Assembly: GCF_001590865.1 (NCBI RefSeq)
Contig: NZ_BBUY01000012.1
Span: 62,001-126,000 of the forward strand
Length of the DNA: 64,000 nucleotides
Reading direction: 5' to 3'
From: Streptomyces sp. NBRC 110611
Lineage (GTDB): Bacteria; Actinomycetota; Actinomycetes; Streptomycetales; Streptomycetaceae
Part shown: in pieces, positions 8,400 through 16,344 of the stretch
How the letters are laid out: the number at the start of each line of letters is the position of its first letter
Numbering within the stretch: position 1 is the first letter of the stretch
The notes under the pieces: model-generated
Databases searched by the model: none
Seen by the model: only the letters and a program-made list of their open reading frames with translations
Told to the model about the DNA's origin: nothing
Made by a program: the position numbers and the translations under genes

Positions 8400-8434
8400 C
8401 GAGACGTATCGTCTCGTCAAGACGATACGTCTCG
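8400..8434. promoter_or_regulatory. TetR operator O2 (two abutting sites)
   Basis: Two copies of the same core, CGAGACGTATCGTCTCG (8400-8416) and CAAGACGATACGTCTCG (8418-8434), together forming a 15-bp-arm inverted repeat with a 5-bp centre. It overlaps the -35 region of the tetR promoter, as expected for autoregulation. Confidence 0.82.
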
Positions 8435-8446
8435 CCTCTTGCTCGC

Positions 8447-8452
8447 TAGACT
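8447..8452 (+). promoter_or_regulatory. Probable -10 of a leaderless tetR transcript
   Basis: TAGACT ends 7 bp before the ATG at 8460, and no Shine-Dalgarno sequence is present, which suggests transcription starts at or next to the start codon. Confidence 0.5.
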
Positions 8453-8459
8453 CCGTTCC

Positions 8460-9059
8460 ATGGCCACCAAGACAGCCCCCGATGCCTCTCGCCGCAGCGA
8501 ACGCTCCCGCCGCGCGATCTTCGACGCCGCCCTCGCCCTCGTCGGCGAAGTCGGCTACGAGAAACTCACCATCGAAGGGATCGCCGCCCGCGCCGGCGTC
8601 GGCAAACAGACCATCTACCGCTGGTGGCCCTCCAAGGCCGCCGTCCTCCTGGACGCGTTCACCGCCGACGTCGACGAGGACTTCGCGCAGGGCCTCCCGG
8701 ACACCGGCGACCTCGCCGCGGACCTGAAGTTCGTGCTGCGGGCGACCGTCGACGAATTCAACGACCCGGTGTTCGAGGCCCCCTACCGGGCCCTCGCGGT
8801 GGCCGGAGCCAACGACGAGGAGGTCTCCCGCACCTTCGCCGCCCGGCTGATGGAGCCTGGTATCCGCGTCTACACCGAACGGATGCGGGCGGCCCAGGAA
8901 ACCGGTGAAGTGGCCGCCGATGTCGACGTACGTGTGGCCGCCGAGATGGTGCTGAGTCCCTTCTCACAGCGCTGGCTGATGCGCACCGGTCCGCTGACCC
9001 ACGAATTCGTCGATACCCTCGTCGACCAGGCGCTGAGCGGACTGCGCCCCCGCGACTGA
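8460..9059 (+). CDS. TetR-family transcriptional repressor
   Basis: A 199-residue TetR-type repressor. The N-terminal HTH is clear (IFDAALALVGEVGYEKLTIE...AGVGKQTIYRWWPSK), followed by an all-helical ligand-binding domain. ATG 8460 is chosen; upstream open codons overlap the operators. Three operator cores fill the region shared with the divergent DUF6243 gene, so autoregulation plus control of that gene is likely. No transporter or enzyme operon directly follows, so the ligand is unknown. Confidence 0.9.
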   Translation: MATKTAPDASRRSERSRRAIFDAALALVGEVGYEKLTIEGIAARAGVGKQTIYRWWPSKAAVLLDAFTADVDEDFAQGLPDTGDLAADLKFVLRATVDEFNDPVFEAPYRALAVAGANDEEVSRTFAARLMEPGIRVYTERMRAAQETGEVAADVDVRVAAEMVLSPFSQRWLMRTGPLTHEFVDTLVDQALSGLRPRD

Positions 9060-9232
9060 CCTTCGCGGGGCGGTCTGCGGGACGGTCCGCGGGGCGGCCG
9101 CGGGCGTCGCTGATGAGGTGAATTGCCGGTATTCGCCCGTCCTGCGTTCACCCCGGATCTCCACACCGGTCACCCGGGACGCAGGATGGTGGCAGCATTG
9201 ATCCCAGACCACCGCTCGAAGTGAGGGGATAG

Positions 9233-9988
9233 ATGGAACGCAAGAGCAGGTTCTCCCAGTGGCTGCGCCGGCCGAAGAGCGGATCGGACGGCGGCGATAC
9301 GGACACGGGATCGGCCGCCGCGCGCGGCCGCGAGGACCTGCTGCTGGCCGCGGCCGGAGCGGGCTTCCCCATCGCCCCCGCGGCCCATCCGTCCGGCTAC
9401 GGCTGTTCCTGTGAACGCATCGGCTGTCCGACGCCCGGACGGCACCCTGTCTCCTTCGGCTGGCAGACCGTCGCCACCACCGACCGCGAGAAGGTCACCG
9501 CCTGGGTCCGCACCCTCCCGCAGGCCAACTTCGTCACCGCCACCGGCATCGCCCACGACGTCCTGGACGTGCCCGTCGAGGCCGGCCGCAGCGCCCTGGG
9601 ACGGCTGGAGGCGGCCGGTGTCGACGTCGGCCCGATCACCCTCAGCGGCGATCCCCGCTTCGGCGACGGCCGGATGCTGTTCTTCACCGCCACCCGCGGC
9701 ACCCCGGACGACGAGGACGAGTGGTGGCCCTGTGAGCTGGACTGCCACCCCGAGACCCTGGACGAGCACCCCGGCCTGCGCTGGCACTGCCGCGGCAGCT
9801 ACGTCCTCCTGCCGCCCTCGACGCTCCCCGGCGAGCAGCCCGCGGTCACCTGGCTGCGCGGCCCCGAGCTGCCGCTGCCCGACCCGCTGACCCTGCTCGC
9901 GTCGCTCACCGACGCCTGCGCCGAGTTCCACGACCGCGCCGGCCGCGAGCCGTACCACGAGACGGCAGCCTGGCCGATCGGCCGCTGA
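9233..9988 (+). CDS. Primase/polymerase (Prim-Pol) N-domain-like protein
   Basis: A 251-residue protein resembling the bifunctional DNA primase/polymerase N-terminal domain. ATG 9233 follows GTGAGGGGAT. Recognisable are AAGAGFPIAPAAHPSGYGC, the Cys motif CSCERIGCPTPGRHP, and FVTATGIAHDVLDVPVEAG where active enzymes carry the metal-binding acidic pair. Here the second acidic residue is replaced by Pro/Val, so catalysis is doubtful. It is a stand-alone gene with no replication or plasmid genes nearby, consistent with the chromosomal Streptomyces paralogues. Role unknown. Confidence 0.75.
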   Translation: MERKSRFSQWLRRPKSGSDGGDTDTGSAAARGREDLLLAAAGAGFPIAPAAHPSGYGCSCERIGCPTPGRHPVSFGWQTVATTDREKVTAWVRTLPQANFVTATGIAHDVLDVPVEAGRSALGRLEAAGVDVGPITLSGDPRFGDGRMLFFTATRGTPDDEDEWWPCELDCHPETLDEHPGLRWHCRGSYVLLPPSTLPGEQPAVTWLRGPELPLPDPLTLLASLTDACAEFHDRAGREPYHETAAWPIGR

Positions 9989-10053
9989 GCCCGGCCACGG
10001 ACCGCCCGCCCGAAGACCGCCGGGCTCGTCGCCCACCGGCCACCGGCCACCGG

Positions 10054-11052
10054 CTACAGCGGCTTCACCTCGGTCTTGGACTCCCGGCGGTTCAGCACGG
10101 TGACCTTGCCGCCGGACCCTTCGGCCGGCACCGTGACCGCCTGCATCGAGACCGTGGTGAAGGCCATCCGGCTGATCGCCTGCTGCGGGTTGTGCGCACC
10201 CACGATCAGGCCCCGCAGGGCCGGCGGCACGGTGATCCGCGCGCCCGTCGAGACGGTCTTCAGCTGGTGGTAGAGCGTCGAGAAGAACACCAGCGCACCG
10301 CCGTCCGCGGTCCGCAGCGCCACCGGCGGATGGTTCGTGGCGGCGTCGTCCCACTGGATCCGCTGGCCGGGCAGGTTGGCGTCCCTGGCCCGCTTGGCCC
10401 GCCAGCCGTCGGTGTGCGGGCCGGGGGCGAAGGTGCTGCCCTGCCCGGTGTTGAGGTAGTCCGCGTAGGCACGGCTGAGCCTGCCGGGGGCGACCATCAG
10501 CCCGGACGCGCCGTCCGTCGGCACCGCCTCGGCGTAGCCGTCCTGGTCGGTCTTCAGCTTCGGCGCCTTGTTGCCGTCGAACTCCGCCAGGTACACCGCG
10601 CGCCACTGCTCGTCGATGCCGTTGCGGCTGAAGACCAGGAACCACCGGCGGAACGAGCCGTCGGCGCCCTTGCGGTTGGTGTCCGCGTCCGCGATGAAGT
10701 ACCGCGGCCAGCCCTTCTGCTTGGGCACGGTGAAATGCGCGTCCTTGAACGTCAGCGCCCGGAAGCCGGGGTTGCCGCGCGGGTTGAGCGCATGCGCGGC
10801 CTTTATCCCCGCCTGGTCGAGGGCGAGCAGGGCGTCGCCCTCGAAGGACGGGTTCAGCTCCGGGTTCAGCTCGCGGTTGACCTTGTTGAAGCCGTCGGCG
10901 AAGCGCTGGAGGGCCTTGGCACCGTCAGCCTTCGACACCGCCGGCAGCGTCACCCGCTCGCCGTGCACCGTCACGCACCCGCTGAGTATCGCCAGCGCCG
11001 CCGCTGCCGACGTCAGTGTTACGGGCACCCGGAACGGCGACCTGCGTGTCAT
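10054..11052 (-). CDS. Lipoprotein of the efe operon, function unknown
   Basis: A 332-residue predicted lipoprotein: MTRRSPFRVPVTLTSAAAAL then lipobox AILSGC. ATG 11052 follows AAGGAG by 6 nt. The mature protein has no domain I recognise; it is rich in aromatic and charged residues (FSRNGIDEQWRAVYLAEFDG) and ends basic. It is the last gene of the operon efeO-efeB-efeU and its first 128 bp overlap the 3' end of efeU in another frame. By context it could help surface iron capture or assembly of the EfeUOB complex; this is inference only. Confidence 0.8.
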   Translation of the reverse strand: MTRRSPFRVPVTLTSAAAALAILSGCVTVHGERVTLPAVSKADGAKALQRFADGFNKVNRELNPELNPSFEGDALLALDQAGIKAAHALNPRGNPGFRALTFKDAHFTVPKQKGWPRYFIADADTNRKGADGSFRRWFLVFSRNGIDEQWRAVYLAEFDGNKAPKLKTDQDGYAEAVPTDGASGLMVAPGRLSRAYADYLNTGQGSTFAPGPHTDGWRAKRARDANLPGQRIQWDDAATNHPPVALRTADGGALVFFSTLYHQLKTVSTGARITVPPALRGLIVGAHNPQQAISRMAFTTVSMQAVTVPAEGSGGKVTVLNRRESKTEVKPL

Positions 11053-11911
11053 GGGGCTCCTTGGGGGCGACCGGGGCGGACCGGGTGGCCGCCGGGGTGG
11101 CACGATTCGGCGCAACCCTACCCGGGGCGAGGAACAACAACAGCGTGGGGACCAGATACAGAGCCCACACCGTGACCTGGAGGACGGTCGGGTCCGGCTG
11201 GAAGTTGAAGACGCCCTTGAGCAGCGTGCCGAACCAGCCGTCCGGCGGGATCTGCGCGCTGATGTCGAACGCCCGGCTGCCCAGCCCCGGCAGGATGTCC
11301 GCCTCCTGAAGATCGTGGAAGCCGTACGCCAGCACGCCCGCCGCGACCACCACCAGCATCCCGCCCGTCCAGGTGAAGAACTTCGCGAGGTTGATCCGGA
11401 CCGCACCGCGGTAGAACAGCCAGCCCAGCAGCACGGCCGTCAGCAGCCCCAACAGCGCCCCGAGCAACGGCCGCACGCCGTCGTCCGCGGACTGGACGGC
11501 GGTCCAGACGAACAGCGAGGTCTCCAGGCCCTCCCGGCCCACCGCCAGGAACGCGGTGACCACCAGCGCCACGGTGCCCATCCGCAGCGCCGCGTCCAGC
11601 TTGCCGTGCAGCTCCCGCTTCAGATGCCGCGCGGTGCGCCGCATCCAGAAGACCATCCACGTCACCAGGCCCACCGCGACGATGGACAGCGAACCGCCGA
11701 GCGCCTCCTGCGCGGCGAACGTCAGGGTCTGCGAGCCGAATTGCAGCGCCGCGCCGAACGCGAGCGACAGCACCACGGCGAGGCCGACCCCCAGCCAGAC
11801 CGGACGCAGCCCCTCCCTCCGGCCGGTCTTGACCAGATACGCGATGAGGATGCAGACGACGAGGCTGGCCTCCAGGCCCTCGCGCAGGCCGATCAGGTAG
11901 TTGCCGAGCAC
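10925..11911 (-). CDS. efeU: EfeU, FTR1-type iron permease
   Basis: The membrane permease of the EfeUOB ferrous/ferric iron importer. Both iron-binding REGLE motifs are seen (LIGLREGLEASL near the start and AVGREGLETSL after ~130 residues), within about seven hydrophobic segments. Two starts are possible: ATG 11917, which makes ATGA with the efeB stop but lies only 1 nt from AAGGAGG, and GTG 11911, 7 nt from it; I prefer GTG (328 residues). The C-terminal tail after LFLAPGR is unusually long, Ala/Gly/Arg-rich, and covers 128 bp of the next gene, suggesting a frameshift removed the original stop. Confidence 0.9.
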   Translation of the reverse strand: MLGNYLIGLREGLEASLVVCILIAYLVKTGRREGLRPVWLGVGLAVVLSLAFGAALQFGSQTLTFAAQEALGGSLSIVAVGLVTWMVFWMRRTARHLKRELHGKLDAALRMGTVALVVTAFLAVGREGLETSLFVWTAVQSADDGVRPLLGALLGLLTAVLLGWLFYRGAVRINLAKFFTWTGGMLVVVAAGVLAYGFHDLQEADILPGLGSRAFDISAQIPPDGWFGTLLKGVFNFQPDPTVLQVTVWALYLVPTLLLFLAPGRVAPNRATPAATRSAPVAPKEPHDTQVAVPGARNTDVGSGGAGDTQRVRDGARRAGDAAGGVEG

Positions 11912-11913
11912 AC

Positions 11914-13251
11914 TCATACCTCCTTGGTGAACAGCGCCCGGCCCCACCAGTCGTCCGCGTCCCGGACGCCCGGCGGCACCGCGAAGACCGCCGAACCCAC
12001 GTGCTGGATGTACTCGTTGAGCGCGTCGTGGGCCGCCAGGTTCCGCTGGAGCGGTACGAAGCCCGCGCGGACATCGCGCTGGTAGGCGAGGAAGAACAGC
12101 CCCGCGTCCAGCCGCCCCAGGCCGTCCGTGCCGTCGGTGAAGGAGTAGCCGCGGCGCAGGATGGTCGCCCCGCCGTTGGAGTCCGGGTGCGCGAGCCGGA
12201 CATGCGCGTCCGGCAGCATCGACGTCAGACGCGGCTCGTCCCGCTCGCGCTCCTTGCCGACCGGCGCGCCCTCGGCCTTGTCCCGGCCGAAGATGTCCTC
12301 CTGCTCCTTGAGCGAGGTACGGTCCCAGGTCTCGATATGCATCCGGATCCGCCGCGCGACCAGGTACGAGCCGCCGGCCATCCAGGCCGCCGCGCCCCTG
12401 GCGTCCTTCTCACCGACCCAGACATGCCTGTCCAGCGCCGCGGAGTCGGTGCCCGCGATATTGCGGGTGCCGTCCTTGAAACCCATCATGTTGCGCGGTG
12501 TCTGGGCCTCCGGCGTCGTCGAGGACGTCTTGCCGAAGCCCAGCTGCGACCAGTGGATGGCCGTCTTCCCGAACCCGATCCGGGCGAGATTGCGGATCGC
12601 GTGCACCGCGACCTGCGGATCGTCCGCGCACGCCTGCACACACAGATCGCCGCCGCTGCGCGCCCGGTCGAGGTTGTCGCCGGGGAACGCCGGCAGGTCG
12701 ATCAGCGCCGGGGGCCGCCGCTCCCCGATCCCGAACCGGTCCTTGCCGTCCTTCTCGAACAGCGTCGGGCCGATGCCGAAGGTGAGGGTGAGCCGGGACG
12801 GCGGCAGTCCGAGCGCCTCGCCGGTGTCGTCCGGCGGCGCCTCGGGCAGTCCGCCGGCCGCTCCGGCGCCGACCGCGTCACCGGCGGTCATCCGCGCCGC
12901 CGCCTTCGTCCACTCCTTGAGCAGCGCGATCAGCGCGTCGCGGTCGTCGGTGGTGACGTCGAACGCGGCGAAGTGCAGCCGGTCCTGGACGGCGGTGGCG
13001 ATACCCGCCTGGTGCCTGCCGTGGAAGGCGACCGCGGCACCCGCGGTGGCGTCCGCGCCGGCCGGCCGGGCGTCACCGCCGGTACGCAGCGCCGCCGCGG
13101 TACCGCCGGCCGCGACCGCGCCGAGCGCCAGCCCCGCGCCGCCCCAGCCGAGCAGCGAACGCCGCGAGGGCGCCCGCCCGTTGGTGCCGCCGCCGGCCGG
13201 CTCGCCTTCGGCGGCCGCACCCTCGACGGCCCTGCCGTCCTCATACGTCAT
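11914..13251 (-). CDS. efeB: EfeB, Dyp-type heme peroxidase (deferrochelatase)
   Basis: A 445-residue Tat-exported heme peroxidase. The twin-arginine signal is at residues ~29-55 (SRRSLLGWGGAGLALGAVAA). The Dyp signature GFKDGTRN carries the distal Asp, and the proximal heme His lies in the C-terminal half. In EfeUOB systems it oxidises Fe(II) or releases iron from heme outside the membrane. It sits 27 bp after efeO and its TGA overlaps the possible efeU ATG, so the four genes form one transcript. Confidence 0.94.
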   Translation of the reverse strand: MTYEDGRAVEGAAAEGEPAGGGTNGRAPSRRSLLGWGGAGLALGAVAAGGTAAALRTGGDARPAGADATAGAAVAFHGRHQAGIATAVQDRLHFAAFDVTTDDRDALIALLKEWTKAAARMTAGDAVGAGAAGGLPEAPPDDTGEALGLPPSRLTLTFGIGPTLFEKDGKDRFGIGERRPPALIDLPAFPGDNLDRARSGGDLCVQACADDPQVAVHAIRNLARIGFGKTAIHWSQLGFGKTSSTTPEAQTPRNMMGFKDGTRNIAGTDSAALDRHVWVGEKDARGAAAWMAGGSYLVARRIRMHIETWDRTSLKEQEDIFGRDKAEGAPVGKERERDEPRLTSMLPDAHVRLAHPDSNGGATILRRGYSFTDGTDGLGRLDAGLFFLAYQRDVRAGFVPLQRNLAAHDALNEYIQHVGSAVFAVPPGVRDADDWWGRALFTKEV

Positions 13252-13278
13252 CGGTGACCCCTGTCCGGTCGGCGCGGG

Positions 13279-14445
13279 CTACTTGGCACCGGTGGCCACG
13301 GCGGCGGCCAGCTTGGACAGCGGCTCGGCCAGCGCGTTGACACCGTCGGAGAGCTCCTTGCGCTCACCCTTGCCGACCGTGTCGTACGGGGCGAAGCCGT
13401 CCGCGGACGCGCTGTCGCGGTGCTTGTCCAGCTGCGCACGGATCGCCGTGAACTGCTTGTCCAGCTCCTTCGCCAGGGCCGGCGCGTGCTTGGCGGCGAC
13501 CGGCTTCAGCAGCTGGTACGCCTTCTCGGCGCCCTCGACATTGCTCTGGAAGTCGATCAGGTCCGTGTGGCTGTAGCGCTCTTCCTCACCGGTGACCTTG
13601 CCGGTGGCCACCTCGTCGAGCAGCTCCTTGGCACCGTTGGCCATGCTCGTCGGGGTGATCTCGGCGGTGCCGACCCGCTTCTGCCAGTCCTTGAGGTCCG
13701 TCATGAGCCGGTCGGCGAGCTTCTTGTCGTCCTCGGAGATCTTCTCCGTCTCCCACAGGGACTTCTCCAGCTTGTGCCAGCCGGTCCACTCCTGGCCCTT
13801 GTCCAGGCCGTCCTCCCGCACATCGACCTTGGGGTCGATATCCCCGAAGGACTCGGCGACCGGCTCGGTGCGCTCCCAGCCGACCCGGGACAGCGCATAG
13901 CTCTTCTTCGCGGCCTCCAGGTCACCGGCCTTGACCGCGTCGGTGAACTTCCGCACCTCCGGGATCGTCCGGTCGGCCTGCTCCTGGACGTACGCGCGGT
14001 ACGCGGCGACCGCGGCGTCCAGCTCGGGGTCCTGCCTGGCGGCGGCGCCCTTCCCGGTGACCGTCACCTGCTGCCGGATGCCGTCGCCCTTCATCCCCGG
14101 CTTGCAGGCGATTTCGTACGAACCGGCCTTGATCTCCGCGGTGATCTCCGCGGACGTCCCGGGACCGATGTTCTCCCGCTCGGTCACGATCCGGTCGCCG
14201 GGCGCGTAGAGGTACACCTCGGTGACCTTGGAGCCCTTGTTGTGCACCGCGAACCGGACGTGCCCGGCGGGGAACTCCTTGGCCGAGAGCTCGCAGGCGG
14301 AGTCCGTCGCGGTCACCTCGATCGTGCCCTTGCCCCCGTCCTTGCCGCCGCCTTCGCCGCCGCTCTTCGCGGCGCAGCCGGCGACGGCGGTGACGGCCGC
14401 GGCTGCGGCGACGGCGGCGACGGCGGAGGAGCGGAGGGCTCGCAT
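13279..14445 (-). CDS. efeO: EfeO, iron-binding lipoprotein (cupredoxin + M75)
   Basis: The periplasm-side iron-binding component of EfeUOB, 388 residues. A lipobox (TAVAGC) ends the signal peptide at residue ~24. An N-terminal cupredoxin-like domain (IEVTATDSACELSAKEFPAG) is followed by the M75 imelysin-like domain with the metal motif HxxE in GWHKLEKSLWE. GGAG precedes ATG 14445 by 5 nt. It is the first gene of the operon. Upstream lie two direct 24-bp repeats and a degenerate iron-box-like palindrome, so iron-dependent repression by a DtxR-type protein (DmdR1) is likely. Confidence 0.94.
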   Translation of the reverse strand: MRALRSSAVAAVAAAAAVTAVAGCAAKSGGEGGGKDGGKGTIEVTATDSACELSAKEFPAGHVRFAVHNKGSKVTEVYLYAPGDRIVTERENIGPGTSAEITAEIKAGSYEIACKPGMKGDGIRQQVTVTGKGAAARQDPELDAAVAAYRAYVQEQADRTIPEVRKFTDAVKAGDLEAAKKSYALSRVGWERTEPVAESFGDIDPKVDVREDGLDKGQEWTGWHKLEKSLWETEKISEDDKKLADRLMTDLKDWQKRVGTAEITPTSMANGAKELLDEVATGKVTGEEERYSHTDLIDFQSNVEGAEKAYQLLKPVAAKHAPALAKELDKQFTAIRAQLDKHRDSASADGFAPYDTVGKGERKELSDGVNALAEPLSKLAAAVATGAK

Positions 14446-14480
14446 ACGGGCTCCAAGCGGGCTCGGCGGTGAACGGGTAT

Positions 14481-14535
14481 CGCCGTACGAGGGCGACAGC
14501 CGACTGGGGCACGCCGTACGAGGGCGACAGCCGAC
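14481..14535. repeat. Direct 24-bp repeat upstream of efeO
   Basis: The sequence starting CGCCGTACGAGGGCGACAG occurs twice without mismatch (14481-14504 and 14512-14535), period 31 bp, between the efeO start and the iron-box-like site. It may be a regulator-binding pair or a simple duplication. Confidence 0.8.
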
Positions 14536-14545
14536 GAGGGCGCTA

Positions 14546-14560
14546 CTAAGGCGGCCCTAA
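14546..14560. promoter_or_regulatory. Degenerate iron-box-like palindrome upstream of efeO
   Basis: CTAAGGCGGCCCTAA resembles a weak DtxR/DmdR1 site (consensus core TTAGGCTAACCTAA). The half-sites match, the centre does not. It is supported mainly by position in front of an iron-uptake operon. Confidence 0.4.
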
Positions 14561-14675
14561 CTTATCCGAGACTTACCGGCTTCCGGCCGGCCTGTCCAGT
14601 GATTCCGCTCTCACGGATAACGGCCCGGTCAAGATCCCTCAACCGCCCCGCGCACCCCTGCTGTTCAATATCGGG

Positions 14676-15362
14676 ATGACCGACATCGATGTGCTCCGGG
14701 TGTTCTGCGGGCCGGACGGGGCCGGCGGTAACGAGCTGGGCGTGGTACGCGACGGGGCCGCGATCCCGGACACCGCCGCGCGGGCCGCCCTCGCCGCCCG
14801 ACTCGGCTTCAGCGAGACCGTATTCCTCGACGACGCCGCGCACGGCACCGTCGACATCCGCACCCCGAGCGTCCAACTCCCCTTCGCCGGGCACCCGCTG
14901 GTCGGCCTGGCCTGGCTGCTGCGGAACCTGGGCCGGCCGCCGCACACGCTGCGCCCGCCGGCCGGCGAGGTCGACGTCCGCTTCGAGGGGGACATCACCT
15001 GGGTACGCGGCCGCGCGGAGTGGGTGACCGCCCGCAGGACCGAACGCCACGCCTCGGCGGCCGAGGTCGACCAGCTGCCCGCACCGCCGCCGGGCGAGGG
15101 CTGGCTCTACGCCTGGGCCTGGCAGGACGAGCCCGCGGGCGTGGTCCGCGCCCGGGCCTTCCCGCGGCGCGGCGACTCCATCGTCGAGGACGAGGCCACC
15201 GGCGCGGCCGCCCTGCTGCTCACCCATGAACTCGCCCGCGCTCTGGACATCCGCCAGGGCACCGGCTCGCAGATCCTCACCCGCGCGTACCCGGACGGCA
15301 CCATCGCGGTCGGCGGCCGGGTCCGCCACGCGGACGTCCATGGGGAGACGGGCGCTGGCTAG
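14676..15362 (+). CDS. PhzF-family isomerase/epimerase-like protein
   Basis: A 228-residue member of the PhzF/YddE fold (diaminopimelate-epimerase-like). Family marks are GNELGVV near residue 19, the catalytic Glu in GFSETVF (residue ~47), and PFAGHPLVGLAWL. It is slightly shorter than typical PhzF (~260-280). No phenazine genes accompany it, so a general isomerase or hydrolase role is more likely than PhzF chemistry. There is no clear ribosome-binding site; CAATAT 4-5 nt before ATG suggests a leaderless or near-leaderless transcript. Its TAG overlaps the stop of the convergent heme oxygenase. Confidence 0.82.
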   Translation: MTDIDVLRVFCGPDGAGGNELGVVRDGAAIPDTAARAALAARLGFSETVFLDDAAHGTVDIRTPSVQLPFAGHPLVGLAWLLRNLGRPPHTLRPPAGEVDVRFEGDITWVRGRAEWVTARRTERHASAAEVDQLPAPPPGEGWLYAWAWQDEPAGVVRARAFPRRGDSIVEDEATGAAALLLTHELARALDIRQGTGSQILTRAYPDGTIAVGGRVRHADVHGETGAG

Positions 15363-16066
15363 GCGCTCAGCGGGAACTGTTCGGCCAGCTCCCGGAACAC
15401 CGCGCTGTTCAGCCGGAACGCGTGCCTGCACTCCTCGATCACGCGCTGTTTCTCCAGGTCGTCCACCGGCAGCGCGTCCAGCAGCGAGCGGTACTCGCGC
15501 TTGAAGGCGGCGGGGTTGGCGATCTCTTCGAAGACATAGAAGCGGACGCCGTCGCCCTTGCGGGCGAAGCCCCAGGTCTTCTCGGCGGTGCCGCGGATGA
15601 TCTGGCCGCCGGAGAGGTCGCCGAGATAGCGGGTGTAGTGGTGGGCGACGTAGCCGGCCGGCCAGTCGCGGGCGCAGGCCGTGACGCGGTCGGCGTAGGC
15701 GGCGGTGGACGGGAGCGGCCGCAGCCCGTCACGCCAGGACGGCCCCCCGAGGTGCGCCAGGTCGCGCTCCAGCTCGGCGCTGCGGGCCAGCTCCGGGCGG
15801 ATGAAGGGGCCCGCGACCGGGTCCTCGGCGAGCGCCTCGGCGGAGCCCTCCAGTGCGCGGTAGACGAACCACAGCTGCTCGGTGTAGCGCCGGTAGGCCG
15901 TGACGCCGAGCCGGCCGCCGAGAAGATCGCTCATGAAGGACGAGTTCTCGGCCTCGGTGTGCTGTTCGTGGGACGCCGTACGGATCATCGCCGAGAAGGG
16001 CGTCCCGGGCCCGGCGGGGGCGGGCGCGCCGGACGGAGTCGGGCTGGACGAGCTGGGCGCTGCCAA
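15359..16066 (-). CDS. hmuO: Biliverdin-producing heme oxygenase
   Basis: A 235-residue heme oxygenase that opens heme to biliverdin, CO and iron, feeding heme iron to the cell. The proximal His lies in RTASHEQHTEAE (residue ~33), and the distal helix motif is YTRYLGDLSGGQIIRG. TTG 16066 is chosen because GGAGGT is 5 nt upstream; an ATG at 16108 lies inside a repeat element and gives a non-family Pro-rich head. Two tandem DtxR-type iron boxes lie about 165 bp upstream, and a large palindromic repeat occupies the leader. Expression in iron starvation is expected. Confidence 0.93.
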   Translation of the reverse strand: MAAPSSSSPTPSGAPAPAGPGTPFSAMIRTASHEQHTEAENSSFMSDLLGGRLGVTAYRRYTEQLWFVYRALEGSAEALAEDPVAGPFIRPELARSAELERDLAHLGGPSWRDGLRPLPSTAAYADRVTACARDWPAGYVAHHYTRYLGDLSGGQIIRGTAEKTWGFARKGDGVRFYVFEEIANPAAFKREYRSLLDALPVDDLEKQRVIEECRHAFRLNSAVFRELAEQFPLSA

Positions 16067-16088
16067 GGCGGACCTCCGGGGGCCGGGG

Positions 16089-16170
16089 TGGGGGTCCCCC
16101 CTGCTCATGGGGTCCCCCCTGCTCGAACGAAGTTGAGAGCTCGGGGGAGGATTCGAGAGCTTGGGGGAAG
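16089..16170. repeat. Small palindromic repeat (copy B), in the heme oxygenase leader
   Basis: A nested version of copy A: both left arms (GGGGTCCCCCCTGCTC, twice) and both right arms (GAGAGCTCGGGGGA and GAGAGCTTGGGGGA) are doubled around GAACGAAGTT. It lies between the iron boxes and the TTG start, hence in the transcribed leader, where it could form a long hairpin. Confidence 0.78.
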
Positions 16171-16226
16171 ACGGGAACAGGGGACTCCGCTGAGCTGCGT
16201 GACCCGGCTCGGGCCCACTCAGCTAC

Positions 16227-16258
16227 TTAGGCTTACCTAACTACTTGGGCTCACCTGA
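16227..16258. promoter_or_regulatory. Tandem DtxR/DmdR1 iron boxes
   Basis: TTAGGCTTACCTAA (16227-16240) differs from the core TTAGGCTAACCTAA at one base. TTGGGCTCACCTGA (16245-16258), 18 bp on, matches 11 of 14. They lie upstream of the heme oxygenase gene and explain iron-dependent repression. Confidence 0.78.
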
Positions 16259-16266
16259 GTCAACCC

Positions 16267-16323
16267 TCTTCCCGACGACCTGTCGGTAACCACCCTACGG
16301 TCTTCCCGACGCCCTGTCGGTAA
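16267..16323. repeat. Two direct 23-bp repeats, each a short hairpin
   Basis: Copies at 16267-16289 and 16301-16323 (22 of 23 equal). Each contains CCGAC...GTCGG with a 5-nt loop. They lie between the map terminator and the heme oxygenase promoter. Confidence 0.7.
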
Positions 16324-16344
16324 AAACTTCCCCACAAACCCGCC

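Noticed and set aside
9233..9988. Prim-Pol gene as a sign of an integrated plasmid
   Set aside because: No integrase, tRNA, repSA or tra genes in the vicinity; such paralogues also occur in the chromosome core.
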